This document shows positions 1-10,083 of a DNA stretch of 64,000 nucleotides, piece by piece (positions within the stretch are counted from its first letter, which is position 1; every line of letters starts with the position of its first letter). The DNA is taken from contig NZ_BOOO01000035.1 of the NCBI RefSeq assembly GCF_016863275.1, forward strand, positions 160,323 through 224,322, written 5' to 3'. A model generated the notes under the pieces. The model did not search any database. It saw only the letters and a list, made by a program, of their open reading frames with translations, and had not been told where the DNA came from. This DNA is from Planotetraspora mira (lineage in GTDB: Bacteria; Actinomycetota; Actinomycetes; Streptosporangiales; Streptosporangiaceae). The position numbers and the translations under genes are program-made.

Positions 1-789
1 GACCGTCCGACGGCGGACGAGGTGCTGCGGCACCTCATCGGACGTGGAGAGCTCGCCCTTCCGGACAAGACGCCCGGCGGTGTGCTCGAGGCCGGAGGTG
101 TGCTCGCGGCCGGAGCGATCCTGGCCGCCGGCACACGGCCGAGCGGCGACGAGCCCTCAGCGGCGGCGGCCGTCTCCCCGGACGCCGTCACCGATCCCCT
201 GAACGCGGAGGACGGCGAGGAGGCGGCCGCGCCGGATCCGGAAAGGGCCGAGCTCACCCGCCCCGCCGTCGTCCCGCCATGGTTCCTGCGGCGGTCCGCC
301 GTCGCGGCGGGGGGCGTTGTTCTCATGGCCGGTGTCATCGGGGCGACCCTGTGGTGGGCGGACCACGGCCGGACGAGCCCCGCCCCCTCAACGCCCGTCT
401 CCGCCTCCGTCTCCGCCTCCGTCTCCGTGTCTCCCTCCATCACCCCCTCCTCGCCGGGAGCGTTCTCGTACGCGGGCAGGTGGACGGGAAGCGCCGAGTA
501 TCCCTCGTCCGACCTGGTGTTCTCCGTGGAACTGCTCCTTGCCGAGAACATGGCCAAGGCAGGCTCCATGAGGTGGGGGGCCAACCTTCAGTGCTCGGGA
601 CGGCTGAGCCGGGTGCGCGAGACGGCCACGACCACGACCATGCGGCTCAGCCGGGTCGGCGGCCCCACCGGGTGCTATCCGGGCACGGTCGAGCTCTCCC
701 CACAGGGGCTCGACAAGATGACCTTCCAGGTCACCCGCACGGGAGAGACGAAGCCCCGGTACTTCGGCATCGTCGTCCTGACGCCGTGA
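1..789 (+). CDS. Serine/threonine protein kinase, C-terminal part (cut by window edge)
   Basis: The reading frame is open from base 1 and begins with residues DRPTADEVLRHLIG, which look like the last helix of a Hanks-type kinase domain. After it come an Ala/Gly/Glu-rich linker, one hydrophobic segment at about 295-357 (VAAGGVVLMAGVIGATLWW), a Ser/Val/Pro-rich stalk and an extracellular domain of about 110 residues with two cysteines. This is the usual order of a receptor-type PknB-like kinase with an external sensor part. The catalytic lobe lies outside the window, so activity cannot be judged. The external domain resembles no family I can name. Confidence 0.72.
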   Translation, partial: DRPTADEVLRHLIGRGELALPDKTPGGVLEAGGVLAAGAILAAGTRPSGDEPSAAAAVSPDAVTDPLNAEDGEEAAAPDPERAELTRPAVVPPWFLRRSAVAAGGVVLMAGVIGATLWWADHGRTSPAPSTPVSASVSASVSVSPSITPSSPGAFSYAGRWTGSAEYPSSDLVFSVELLLAENMAKAGSMRWGANLQCSGRLSRVRETATTTTMRLSRVGGPTGCYPGTVELSPQGLDKMTFQVTRTGETKPRYFGIVVLTP

Positions 790-810
790 CGCCGTGACGC
801 CGTGACGCCG
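781..810 (+). repeat. Short tandem repeat, 8-bp unit ACGCCGTG, 3.75 copies
   Basis: Three full copies of ACGCCGTG and a partial fourth run directly through the stop codon of the kinase gene. Each copy contains GTGA, so the stop is effectively repeated. It is probably slippage-derived and no function is claimed. Confidence 0.7.
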
Positions 811-859
811 GCGATCCTTCCGCCGCCCCCATACGTGACCGCTCCACGAGGCCACCCGC

Positions 860-1243
860 GTGACCGCCCCGCGCGACCCGCTCGAGCCCCGAGGTGAGAC
901 ACCGGGCTGGTTTGTGAGCTCATGTCCACTTCTCGCGCAGGAGACCGAGCTCGGGGCAAGTCCTCTGTCCCCGGTGGTGGAGTGGCCGCCCACCGGCCCC
1001 GTGAAGGTCTGGCATGCCGAGCGGGCGGGCGGTTTCGACGCGGTTCTCGCGCACATCGCCCGCGACGCCGTCGACGTCGTCACCGGACCGCGCGCACAGA
1101 CGATCAGCCGCTGCGAGGTGCCCGGTTGCGTACGGATCTTCCTGCGCGAGCACGCCCGGCGCATCTCGTGCTCCACGACCTGCGGGGACCGGGTGCGCGC
1201 CGAGCGCCACTACCGGCTCCACCAGGCCGGCCGAGACGGCTGA
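860..1243 (+). CDS. CGNR-type zinc-finger protein, short or degenerate
   Basis: 127 residues from a GTG start. The C-terminal half matches the CGNR zinc finger of ABATE-domain regulators: CEVPGC, then about 15 residues, then CSTTCGDR, preceded by a helix (LAHIARDAVDVVTGP). Four cysteines are in place, but the signature reads CGDR instead of CGNR. The usual N-terminal ABATE domain of about 100 residues is missing; only some 50 poorly recognisable residues lie upstream, and there is no clear ribosome binding site. It may be a remnant or a minimal DNA-binding protein. It lies between the kinase and efeO on the same strand. Confidence 0.5.
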   Translation: MTAPRDPLEPRGETPGWFVSSCPLLAQETELGASPLSPVVEWPPTGPVKVWHAERAGGFDAVLAHIARDAVDVVTGPRAQTISRCEVPGCVRIFLREHARRISCSTTCGDRVRAERHYRLHQAGRDG

Positions 1244-1391
1244 GTCCGGCCCGCGAGCGCGCAACCTCAAAGGGGAACGGCAGGTGAGAACTTCGTGAAC
1301 AAGGTGGCTTATGGGGTCGATTAAGGCTTCTACTGCTAATCGCGTGACTAATCTGTTTTTGCCCTTTTCAGGTCCTCCGAAGGGGAGATCA

Positions 1392-2555
1392 GTGCACGTC
1401 AGGCGGGTGAGCACGGTGATCGCATCGTCGCTGCTCTTCGTGGCCGGATGCTCGAATTCCGGTGTCAAAGCGGCGCCCGCTCAGCCGGCGGCCGATCCTT
1501 CCATCCAGATATCGACCAGTCACTGCGGCGAAGGCTGGGCCCATCCCGCCGCGGGCTCCCAGACGCTGTCGATCACCAACACCGGCACCACGACGGCGGA
1601 CGCCGACGTGATCGGCGTGCCCGGCGGCGCTGTCTACGGCGAGCTCGAAGGGGTGGCACCCGGCGTCACAAGGTCGCTGCCGATCACGCTCGGCCAGGGC
1701 ACCTACGCCATCCGGTGCCAGCCGGAGGACGGCGCCCTCATCGTCGGCCCCTCGGTCCGCGTCGCCGGATCCGCGAAGTCCGGCCCGGCCGCGGTCCCGG
1801 TCACCTACAACGACCTGTACGGCCCGACGCGCGAGTACCAGGACTACGTCGCCGGCGGAGTGAAGACACTTCTGGCCAGGACGAAGACGCTGGTGGCGGC
1901 CGTCGACCGCAAGGACCTCAAGGCCGCTAAGAAGGCCTGGCTGCCCGCCCATCTGGCCTACGAGAAGCTGGGCGCGGCCTACGACACCTTCGGCGACTTC
2001 GGCGACGCGATCGACGGCCTTCCGCAGGGTCTGCCGAAGGGCGTGCACGATCCGGACTTCGCCGGTTTCCACCGCGTGGAGTACGGCCTCTGGCACGGCG
2101 AGTCCGCGGCCTCGCTGCGGTCGCCGGCCGATCGCCTGCTCAAGGACGTCAAGGGGCTGAAGGCCGACCTGCCCAACGAGGACATGGAGCCCGGCGACCT
2201 TCCGCTGCGCGCGCACGAGATCATGGAGAACACCCTCCAGTTCGAGCTCACAGAGAAGGCCGACCAGGGCAGCGGCACCTCGCTGGCCACGGCTTCGGCG
2301 AACCTCGACGGCACACGCCAGGCGGTCGAGGTCCTGCGGCCGCTGCTCAAGTCCCGCTACACCGGGCTGTCGCAGATGGACGCGGATCTGGACCGGGTCC
2401 AGAAGTTGCTCGACGCGCAGAAGCACGGCGACTCGTGGACATCCGTGGCGGGTCTCGGCACGTCGGACCGCGAGTCCATCGACGGTGCGGTGGGCGAGCT
2501 GCTCGAGCGCCTGGCCCCGATCGCCTCCATCTGCTACCCAAGGCGGACCTCATGA
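1392..2555 (+). CDS. efeO: Iron uptake lipoprotein EfeO (cupredoxin + M75/imelysin)
   Basis: 387 residues. The GTG at 1392 is chosen because AGGGGAG stands 5 bases upstream and it gives a clean lipoprotein signal ending in FVAGC (lipidated Cys20); an upstream ATG at 1311 would add 27 residues before the signal. Residues about 38-130 form the cupredoxin-like EfeO domain (HCGEGW near its start, IRC near its end). The rest is a peptidase-M75/imelysin helical domain with the family GxHxxE motif (GFHRVEYGLW). EfeO binds iron outside the membrane and delivers it to the EfeU permease. The stop overlaps the efeB start (ATGA), so the two are translationally coupled. No efeU lies in this window. Confidence 0.88.
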   Translation: MHVRRVSTVIASSLLFVAGCSNSGVKAAPAQPAADPSIQISTSHCGEGWAHPAAGSQTLSITNTGTTTADADVIGVPGGAVYGELEGVAPGVTRSLPITLGQGTYAIRCQPEDGALIVGPSVRVAGSAKSGPAAVPVTYNDLYGPTREYQDYVAGGVKTLLARTKTLVAAVDRKDLKAAKKAWLPAHLAYEKLGAAYDTFGDFGDAIDGLPQGLPKGVHDPDFAGFHRVEYGLWHGESAASLRSPADRLLKDVKGLKADLPNEDMEPGDLPLRAHEIMENTLQFELTEKADQGSGTSLATASANLDGTRQAVEVLRPLLKSRYTGLSQMDADLDRVQKLLDAQKHGDSWTSVAGLGTSDRESIDGAVGELLERLAPIASICYPRRTS

Positions 2556-3781
2556 GCGGCTACGACCGCAGGATGTTCCTTCGCGGCGCCCTCGCGACCG
2601 GGATCGCCGGCTCCGTGGCCGGAGTGGCCGCGGGTAAGGCGGTCGCGGAGACCTCCACGACTCCCGAGGCCGGTGCGCCGCCGATCCCTCCCTTCCACGG
2701 CCCACACCAGGCGGGGATCCTGGCGCCCGCCCGGCGCAGGACGATCGTCGCCGCCTTCGACGTCATGGCGGACGGCCGTGACGACCTCGCGGACCTGTTG
2801 CAGACCCTGACCGATCGGGCGCGCGCCCTCACGTCGGGGGGAATACCTGAGCAGGTCGGTATCACCGCACCGTCGTCCGACTCCGGCATCCTCGGGCCGG
2901 ACATCCCGGGTGGCGACCTGATGCTCACGGTGGGCGTCGGCGCCTCCCTGTTCGACGACCGGTACGGCCTGGCCTCGCGCAAGCCGTCCCGGCTGACGCG
3001 GATGCCGACGTTCCCCAACGACGATCTCGACCCCGCGTGGTGTCACGGCGACCTGAGCCTGCAGTTGGAGGCGGACGACGACGACACGCTGCTGCACGCG
3101 CTGCGCGACATCGCCAAGCACACGCGCGGCGGGATGCAGGTCCGCTGGCGCATGAACGGGTTCTCCAACCCGCCCAGACCGACCGGAACGCAGCGGAACC
3201 TTCTGGGCTTCAAGGACGGCATCGCCAACCCGGACGCCACGAAGGCCGCCGAGATGGACCGGCGCGTCTGGGCAAGCGGTAAGGCGCCTGAGCCGGCCTG
3301 GACGGCGGGCGGCAGCTACCTCGTCGTCCGGCTCATCCGGATGCTCGTGGAGTTCTGGGACCGCGTCGGGCTCGACGAGCAGGAGAAGATGTTCGGCCGC
3401 GCCAAGGACACCGGTGCCCCGCTGGACGGCGCTCACGAGCAGGACGCACCCCAGTACCAGAACGACCCCGAGGGCTTGGTCATCCCGCTCGACAGCCACA
3501 TCCGGCGGGCGAACCCGCGTACGCCCCAGACGGACGACAGCCGGATCCTGCGGCGGGGCTTCAACTACGACCGGGGCATGGACTCCGTCGGGAACCTCGA
3601 CGTCGGCCTGATCTTCACCTGCTACCAGCAGGATCTCCAGCGGCAGTTCGAGGCGACCCAGAAGCGGCTGGCGGACGAGCCCCTCGTCGACTACATCTCG
3701 CCGTTCGGCGGCGGGTATTTCTTCGCACTTCCGGGCGTACAGGATTCATCCAGGTCATTTGGAGGATTTCTGAAGGTTTGA
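2552..3781 (+). CDS. efeB: Deferrochelatase/Dyp-type haem peroxidase EfeB, Tat-exported
   Basis: 409 residues from ATG 2552, overlapping the efeO stop by 4 bases. The N-terminus has a Tat signal (RRMFLRGALATG followed by a hydrophobic stretch and an Ala-rich cleavage region). The Dyp-peroxidase signature GFKDGIANP (GxxDG) and the likely proximal haem His in DSHIRRANPR are present. EfeB proteins oxidise ferrous iron or release iron from haem outside the membrane and work with EfeO. Tat export means it folds with haem in the cytoplasm first. The next gene starts 151 bases downstream with its own SD, so the transcription unit is probably just efeO-efeB. Confidence 0.9.
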   Translation: MSGYDRRMFLRGALATGIAGSVAGVAAGKAVAETSTTPEAGAPPIPPFHGPHQAGILAPARRRTIVAAFDVMADGRDDLADLLQTLTDRARALTSGGIPEQVGITAPSSDSGILGPDIPGGDLMLTVGVGASLFDDRYGLASRKPSRLTRMPTFPNDDLDPAWCHGDLSLQLEADDDDTLLHALRDIAKHTRGGMQVRWRMNGFSNPPRPTGTQRNLLGFKDGIANPDATKAAEMDRRVWASGKAPEPAWTAGGSYLVVRLIRMLVEFWDRVGLDEQEKMFGRAKDTGAPLDGAHEQDAPQYQNDPEGLVIPLDSHIRRANPRTPQTDDSRILRRGFNYDRGMDSVGNLDVGLIFTCYQQDLQRQFEATQKRLADEPLVDYISPFGGGYFFALPGVQDSSRSFGGFLKV

Positions 3782-3932
3782 CCGTTTTTATCCTTTGTTT
3801 AGGTGGATGTCACTTTTTTAGCTGATACTCGTCGATCGCCTCCGATGGGATTTCGTAGGCACCCTGGGGGCCACGTGTCTCCGGTGCCATCCGGGCCGAA
3901 ACCTGGTTCGGGCATCGTCAGTAGGAGGCATT

Positions 3933-5591
3933 GTGGGCATTCGCCCAGACAAGAAGACGGCACTGCGCTGGTCCGCGGTCGCGACCAGCGTGGTGGCCGC
4001 CGGGGTCCTGGTCGTCACGACCATGTCGCCCGGCTCAGCCGCCACCGGGACGGCGGCTCCCCAGACCAAGGGGGCTCCGGTCGCCCTGTACAAGAACGAC
4101 ACGAAGACCACGACCCCCATCAAGCACGTCGTGGTGCTGTTCGACGAGAACGTGTCGTTCGACCACTACTTCGGCACGTACCCGAACGCGGCCAACACCG
4201 ACGGCACCTCGTTCAAGGCCGACAAGGGCACTCCGTCCGTCGACGGGCTGACCAGCAAGCTGCTCACCAAGAACCCGAACCAGTACAACCCGAAGCGCCT
4301 GACGCACGAGCAGGCCCTGACCTGCAGCCAGGGCCACGCGTACGGTGCGGAGCAGCTCGCCTACAACGGCGGCAAGATGGACAAGTTCGTCGAGAACACC
4401 GAGCACAGCACGTGCGGCGGCAACAACATCTTCACCACGCCCGGCATCGTCATGGACTACTTCGACGGCAACACCGTCACCGGTATGTGGAACTACGCTC
4501 AGCACTACGCGATGAGCGACAACTCCTACAACACCAACTTCGGTCCGTCGACCCCCGGTGCGCTCAACCTCATCTCGGGGCAGACGCACGGTATCTACGC
4601 GGTCGACCCGGTGAAGCACACGGCGGTCAACGACCCCAGCGTGGCGACCTCCCCGGACGCCAATGGCGTCGGCACGGTCATCAACGACCCCGACCCCGCG
4701 TTCGACGACTGCTCGGACAACAACCACACCTCGACGAACAACCTCGCGCAGGCCACCGGCCCCAACGTCGGTGACCTGCTCAACCGGAACCACGTCACGT
4801 GGGGCTGGTTCCAGGGCGGCTTCAAGCCGACCGACGCGTCGGGCAACTACGTGGTGTGCGGTGCCACGCACCAGAACATCGGCGGCAACTCGGTCGTGGA
4901 CTACAGCCCGCACCACTCGCCGTTCCAGTACTACGCGTCGACGGCCAACCCGAAGCACCTGCCGCCGTCCTCGGTCGCGGCGATCGGGCACACCGACCAG
5001 GCGAACCACAACTACGACCTGACGGACTTCGACGCCGCCCTCGCCGCGGGCAACCTGCCGGCGGTCAGCTTCCTCAAGGCCAGCGCCTACCAGGACGGTC
5101 ACCCGGGCAACTCCGACCCTCTGGATGAGCAGACCTTCGTGGTCAACACGATCAACAAGATCCAGAAGTCGAAGGACTGGGCGTCGACCGCGATCGTCAT
5201 CGCCTACGACGACTCGGACGGCTGGTACGACCACAAGGCCGCCCCGATCGTCAACGGCTCCGCGGACCCGGCGCAGGACAGCGCCGCGCTCTGCGGCAAG
5301 GCCAAGGTGGCCGGCGGCTACGACGACCGCTGTGGCTACGGCCCCCGGACGCCGCTGCTCGTGATCTCGCCTTACAGCAAGGTGAACCACGTCGACCACA
5401 CCCTCACCGACCAGACCTCGGTCCTGAAGTTCATCGAGGACAACTGGAACCTCGGCCGGATCGGCGACTCCTCCTACGACTCGCGCGCGGGCTCCCTGAA
5501 GGGCATGTTCGACTTCGGCAAGCCGAAGGCGGACACCGTCATCCTCAACCCGACCACGGGCGCGGTGGCCTCGCTCACCCACCACAAGTGA
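3933..5591 (+). CDS. Secreted phosphoesterase (phospholipase C/acid phosphatase family)
   Basis: 552 residues from GTG 3933, with TAGGAGG 4 bases upstream. A signal peptide (hydrophobic run ATSVVAAGVLVVTTM, then Ala-rich) precedes a phosphoesterase domain of the PF04185 type: IKHVVVLFDENVSFDHYFGTYP is the classic N-terminal block, and DDSDGWYDHKAAP and GPRTPLLVISPYSKVNHVDHT are its C-terminal metal-binding blocks. Members hydrolyse phosphodiester or phosphomonoester bonds (phosphatidylcholine, phosphoenolpyruvate and others); the substrate cannot be told here. It stands alone and ends in a strong terminator. Confidence 0.85.
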   Translation: MGIRPDKKTALRWSAVATSVVAAGVLVVTTMSPGSAATGTAAPQTKGAPVALYKNDTKTTTPIKHVVVLFDENVSFDHYFGTYPNAANTDGTSFKADKGTPSVDGLTSKLLTKNPNQYNPKRLTHEQALTCSQGHAYGAEQLAYNGGKMDKFVENTEHSTCGGNNIFTTPGIVMDYFDGNTVTGMWNYAQHYAMSDNSYNTNFGPSTPGALNLISGQTHGIYAVDPVKHTAVNDPSVATSPDANGVGTVINDPDPAFDDCSDNNHTSTNNLAQATGPNVGDLLNRNHVTWGWFQGGFKPTDASGNYVVCGATHQNIGGNSVVDYSPHHSPFQYYASTANPKHLPPSSVAAIGHTDQANHNYDLTDFDAALAAGNLPAVSFLKASAYQDGHPGNSDPLDEQTFVVNTINKIQKSKDWASTAIVIAYDDSDGWYDHKAAPIVNGSADPAQDSAALCGKAKVAGGYDDRCGYGPRTPLLVISPYSKVNHVDHTLTDQTSVLKFIEDNWNLGRIGDSSYDSRAGSLKGMFDFGKPKADTVILNPTTGAVASLTHHK

Positions 5592-5618
5592 TCTCTTCCT
5601 GAAGAGGGTCACCTGAAA

Positions 5619-5650
5619 GAAGGGCCCGCACCTCCCGGTGCGGGCCCTTC
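5619..5650 (+). terminator. Rho-independent-type hairpin after the phosphoesterase gene
   Basis: A perfect 14-bp stem (GAAGGGCCCGCACC / GGTGCGGGCCCTTC) with loop TCCC, starting 28 bases after the stop. It lacks a long T run, as is common in high-GC actinomycetes. It also lies just downstream of the convergent gene ending at 5705 and may serve both. Confidence 0.85.
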
Positions 5651-5704
5651 CGCGTTTGTCCGTTCTCATCCGCCCGTGGCGGTCTCATCTCCCCGTGGCG
5701 AGCC

Positions 5705-6924
<1,220 letters not shown>

Positions 6925-6928
<4 letters not shown>

Positions 6929-7407
6929 ACTTCCTCCATCAGTGCCGCACGCCTGCCGACGCGCAGCTTGTCGAGGGCCCGCGAAGCCTGGCTCCGCACG
7001 GTTCCGGTCGAGACGCCGAGGATCGCGGCGATCTCCGCGTCCGGCAGGTCCTCGTAGTAGCGCAGGACCAGCACGGCCCGCTGTCGTGGCGGGAGGGTTC
7101 CGAGCTCGGCCCACAACGCGTCGTCCCCGTCGAGCCGTGCGTCGGTGTAGCCGCGATCCGGTGCGTCCGCCATCAGACGCTCGCGCCGGCGGCGTCGCCA
7201 CCAGCTGATGTGCTGCCGTGCCATGATCGTCCGGACGTAGCCTTCCGGATCGTCCTTGCGGATCACCCGGTGCCAGGTGTCGCCCAGGCGAAGCAGCGCC
7301 TCCTGCACGAGGTCCGCCGCGTCGTCCGCGTCGCCCGTCAGGACGAATCCGTATCGGAACAACGCACTGCCGCGTCCCCGGACGAAGTCGTCGAAGGTGT
7401 CGTCCAT
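6925..7407 (-). CDS. SigE-family ECF RNA polymerase sigma factor
   Basis: 160 residues. Region 2 (ALFRYGFVLTGDADDAADLVQEAL, then the WWRRRRRER stretch) and region 4 (LPPRQRAVLVLRYYEDLPDAEIAAILGVSTGTVRSQASRAL helix-turn-helix) are complete, with a short linker between them, as in the actinobacterial SigE family of minimal ECF factors. It is first in a two-gene unit with the membrane protein whose start overlaps its stop. It is transcribed divergently from the histidine kinase, with 126 bases between the two start codons. Confidence 0.9.
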
Positions 7408-7455
7408 GACAACATGGACGTCTCATCGCCGAAAAATGTTGCACGCGGTCGCGCA

Positions 7456-7477
7456 ATGGTGGGGTTTACCCCACCAT
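7456..7477. promoter_or_regulatory. Perfect 22-bp palindrome between divergent sigma factor and two-component genes
   Basis: ATGGTGGGGT and ACCCCACCAT form 10-bp arms around a central TT. It lies 49 bases upstream of the sigma-factor start and 57 upstream of the kinase start. This is a good position for a shared operator, probably bound by a dimeric regulator such as the response regulator encoded downstream. The binding protein is inferred. Confidence 0.6.
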
Positions 7478-7533
7478 GGATTCGGATGACCGGCCCATGT
7501 CGCCGGGCGTACCCGATCTCTACCGTTGTCATC

Positions 7534-8778
7534 ATGACCGCCACCGACCTGAGCACTCCTTGGGACAGGGTCCGCGTCCACTGGTCCGCACCGACCTGGC
7601 TTCGCACCGTCCACGTGGCGACGGGCCTTCCGATCGCGCTCGCCGCCGTCGGTGTGATCGGGGGACTGGCCGCCGTGTCGGTGGTGTTCTCCTGGACCGT
7701 GGTGGCGCCGCTGGTCGGCCTTCCGCTGCTCTTCTCGTCGGTGACGGTCTTCACCCGGCTGCAGCGCAAACGCTTCGCGGCCTATCTGGGTGTGGACATC
7801 GCCCCGGTGCCGCGCCCCGCCGCCGGCCGTGATCCGGTGCGGCGCCTGTTCCGCGACATGCGGTCGAGGAGTGTGTGGCGGCAGGTCGCCTACCACGTCG
7901 TCGCGCCGGTGATCAGCGTGGCCGGGTTCGTCGCGGTGATCGTGGCCTGGTCGGCGTGCCTGGTCGCGGCGGGGCTCGCCCTGCGTCTGTGGCTGGTGGG
8001 AAGCGGATGGACGGGGTCCCTTCTCGCCCTGCTCGCGTTCGCGGTGTTCGTGGTCGTCCCCTGGGTGGTGCAGGGTGTCACCTCGCTCGACGTCGTCGCG
8101 GCGGAGGCCCTGCTCGGGCCCAGCCTCAACGACCAGCTCGCCGAGCGGGTGGAGACCCTGCGGGAGAGCCGCGCCGAGGTGGTCGAGGCGGCGGACGCCG
8201 AACGCCGCCGGATCGAGCGCGACCTGCACGACGGCACTCAGCAGCGGCTCCTCGGGCTGGCCATGAACCTGGGCATGGCCCGCGCCACCCTCACCGATCT
8301 GCCCGAACCGGTCCGGGAAGTGCTCGCCCAGGCGCACGAGGACTCCAAGCTCGTCCTGAAGGAGTTGCGCGACGTCGTGCGTGGCCTCCATCCGGCCGTG
8401 CTCACCGAGGAGGGTCTCGACGCCGCACTGTCCGGACTGGCCGCGCGGGCGTCCTTCCCCGTACGGCTCCACGTCGACGTGGCGGAACGAGCCTCGCCTA
8501 CGGTGGAGGCCGTGGCGTTCTTCGTCGTGTCCGAGGCCCTGACCAACATCTCCAAGCACGCCCAGGCGAACAGTGCGCAGATCGTCGTACGGCGTGCGGG
8601 TGACCGCCTTCACCTCACGGTCATCGACGACGGCAGGGGAGGGGCCGCACCGGACGCGGGGGGCGGCACGGGGCTGCGCGGCCTGACGCAGAGAGTCGGC
8701 TCGGTCGACGGGGTGCTGCGCATCGACAGCCCTCCCGGCGGTCCGACGAGGATCGAGGCGGAGCTTCCGTGCGCGTAG
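7534..8778 (+). CDS. Two-component sensor histidine kinase (HisKA_3/NarX type)
   Basis: 414 residues from ATG 7534; the frame is open further upstream, but an upstream start would cross the divergent promoter. The N-terminal half has about four membrane helices in two pairs, the arrangement of the actinobacterial 'putative sensor' domain. The dimerisation/phosphoacceptor motif is RRRIERDLHDGTQQR with His232. The ATPase domain has SEALTNISKHAQA (N box) and DDGRGG and GTGLRGLTQRV (G boxes). It phosphorylates the adjacent NarL-type regulator, whose start overlaps its stop by 10 bases. Confidence 0.92.
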   Translation: MTATDLSTPWDRVRVHWSAPTWLRTVHVATGLPIALAAVGVIGGLAAVSVVFSWTVVAPLVGLPLLFSSVTVFTRLQRKRFAAYLGVDIAPVPRPAAGRDPVRRLFRDMRSRSVWRQVAYHVVAPVISVAGFVAVIVAWSACLVAAGLALRLWLVGSGWTGSLLALLAFAVFVVVPWVVQGVTSLDVVAAEALLGPSLNDQLAERVETLRESRAEVVEAADAERRRIERDLHDGTQQRLLGLAMNLGMARATLTDLPEPVREVLAQAHEDSKLVLKELRDVVRGLHPAVLTEEGLDAALSGLAARASFPVRLHVDVAERASPTVEAVAFFVVSEALTNISKHAQANSAQIVVRRAGDRLHLTVIDDGRGGAAPDAGGGTGLRGLTQRVGSVDGVLRIDSPPGGPTRIEAELPCA

Positions 8779-9410
8779 TCCTGGCGGAGGACTCCGTACT
8801 GCTCAGGGAGGGGCTCGTGCGATTGCTCGGCGCCGGAGGCATGGAGGTGGTGGCGGCGGTCGGCGACGCCGAGGACCTGCTGCGCGCGGTCGACGAGCAC
8901 GAGCCCGATCTGGTCGTCACCGACGTCCGCATGCCGCCGTCACACACCGACGAGGGTCTGCGGGCGGCGCTCGTACTGCGCCGCCAGCGGCCGGATCTCG
9001 CGATCGTCGTGCTGTCCCAATGGGTCGAGGAACGTTACGCGAGCCGGTTGTTGTCCACGGCGACGAGCGGCATCGGATACCTGCTCAAGGACCGGGTGGC
9101 CGACGTCACCGAGTTCTTCGACGCGCTCCGCAGGGTGGCGGGCGGAGGCACCGCCCTCGACCCGGAGGTGGTCGCCCAGCTTCTCCTGCGCAGGAACAGC
9201 GACCCGCTGGAACGGCTGACACCCCGCGAGCACGAGGTGCTGGCACTGATCGCGGAGGGCAGGTCGAACGCCGGGATCGCCGAGGCCCTGGTCGTGTCGG
9301 AGAGCGCCGTCGGCAAGCACATCAACAACATCTTCACCAAGCTCGACCTGCCCAGCGCCGACAAGGACCATCGCCGGGTCCTGGCCGTACTGCGATTCCT
9401 GAAGGTCTGA
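8769..9410 (+). CDS. NarL/LuxR-type response regulator
   Basis: 213 residues from GTG 8769, overlapping the kinase gene by 10 bases. The receiver domain has the acidic pocket (AEDS), phosphoacceptor Asp52 (VVTDVRMPP) and the conserved Lys (YLLKDRV). The C-terminal LuxR helix-turn-helix reads LTPREHEVLALIAEGRSN with AVGKHINNIFTKL. It is the partner of the kinase at 7534, and the palindrome upstream of the operon is a candidate target. Confidence 0.93.
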   Translation: MRVVLAEDSVLLREGLVRLLGAGGMEVVAAVGDAEDLLRAVDEHEPDLVVTDVRMPPSHTDEGLRAALVLRRQRPDLAIVVLSQWVEERYASRLLSTATSGIGYLLKDRVADVTEFFDALRRVAGGGTALDPEVVAQLLLRRNSDPLERLTPREHEVLALIAEGRSNAGIAEALVVSESAVGKHINNIFTKLDLPSADKDHRRVLAVLRFLKV

Positions 9411-9417
9411 AAGGCGC

Positions 9418-9945
9418 GTGCAGATGCGAAGCAGGGTCAGAGCCGCCTGGATCGTCGTGGGCGGCGCGTTCACCGCCGCCGTCGTGGTCGCGATGGCCCT
9501 CGCGGTGCTGACGGACATCCGCGTCCAGCCCGACGGCGACCTCCTCCGTTCGTCCTCGGAGTACGGTCCCGTCGGCCCGACGACCGAGATCACCACGTAC
9601 GCCTACGAGACCTCCACGCCGATGATCATCGTCAGGACGATCGGGAACGTCGAGGTCAAGCTGGTGGCGGGCACGCCCGGACGGCTGTCCATCAAGCGCA
9701 CGCTCACCTGGCGCGAGGAGGGGCGCCGTTTCGAGGAGTCATGGCGTGACGGCCGCACGCTGGACGTCGCCACGAGCTGTGAGACGGGGTGCCGTGCCGA
9801 GTACGTCCTGGGTGTGCCGCCGGGCGTCGGGGTCATGGCGGGCGGTCCCGCGGACCTGATGCCATGTCCCCGGCCGGTGGACGCGGAGGTCGAGTGTCTT
9901 CCTCCCGAACGGGTCCCCGCGCCTACGCCTGGAAGAGGCCGATGA
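9418..9945 (+). CDS. Single-pass membrane protein of unknown function
   Basis: 175 residues from GTG 9418 (ATG 9424 is also possible), 7 bases after the response regulator, so it is probably the third gene of that operon. One N-terminal membrane helix (AAWIVVGGAFTAAVVVAMALAVL) is followed by an external region rich in beta strands (MIIVRTIGNVEVKLVAG, LSIKRTLTW, a Cys-x3-Cys pair in SCETGC). The strand pattern recalls DUF4097-type adhesin-like folds, but it ends early in a Pro-rich tail, so it may be shortened. No function is assigned. Genes placed after such two-component pairs often encode the signal input or the target. Confidence 0.65.
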   Translation: MQMRSRVRAAWIVVGGAFTAAVVVAMALAVLTDIRVQPDGDLLRSSSEYGPVGPTTEITTYAYETSTPMIIVRTIGNVEVKLVAGTPGRLSIKRTLTWREEGRRFEESWRDGRTLDVATSCETGCRAEYVLGVPPGVGVMAGGPADLMPCPRPVDAEVECLPPERVPAPTPGRGR

Positions 9946-10083
9946 GGTCGCCGCGGCCGTCCTGGTCGCCGGCCACGAACCCAGCGTCCGCTTATATAAG
10001 TCAAGCGTGAATGTCTGGGGCCGGATGGAGCGGCCCTCGGAGGGTAAGGGCGCGGTACGTACCAGAGTGAGGAGGACGAACCG

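Noticed and set aside
1311..1391. Upstream ATG start for efeO
   Set aside because: It would place 27 extra residues before the lipoprotein signal; GTG 1392 has a good SD and gives a normal signal.
4035..5669. Long minus-strand ORF (544 codons) opposite the phosphoesterase
   Set aside because: It is a high-GC antisense frame. The + strand encodes clear family motifs, and the antisense product is low-complexity Arg/Val.
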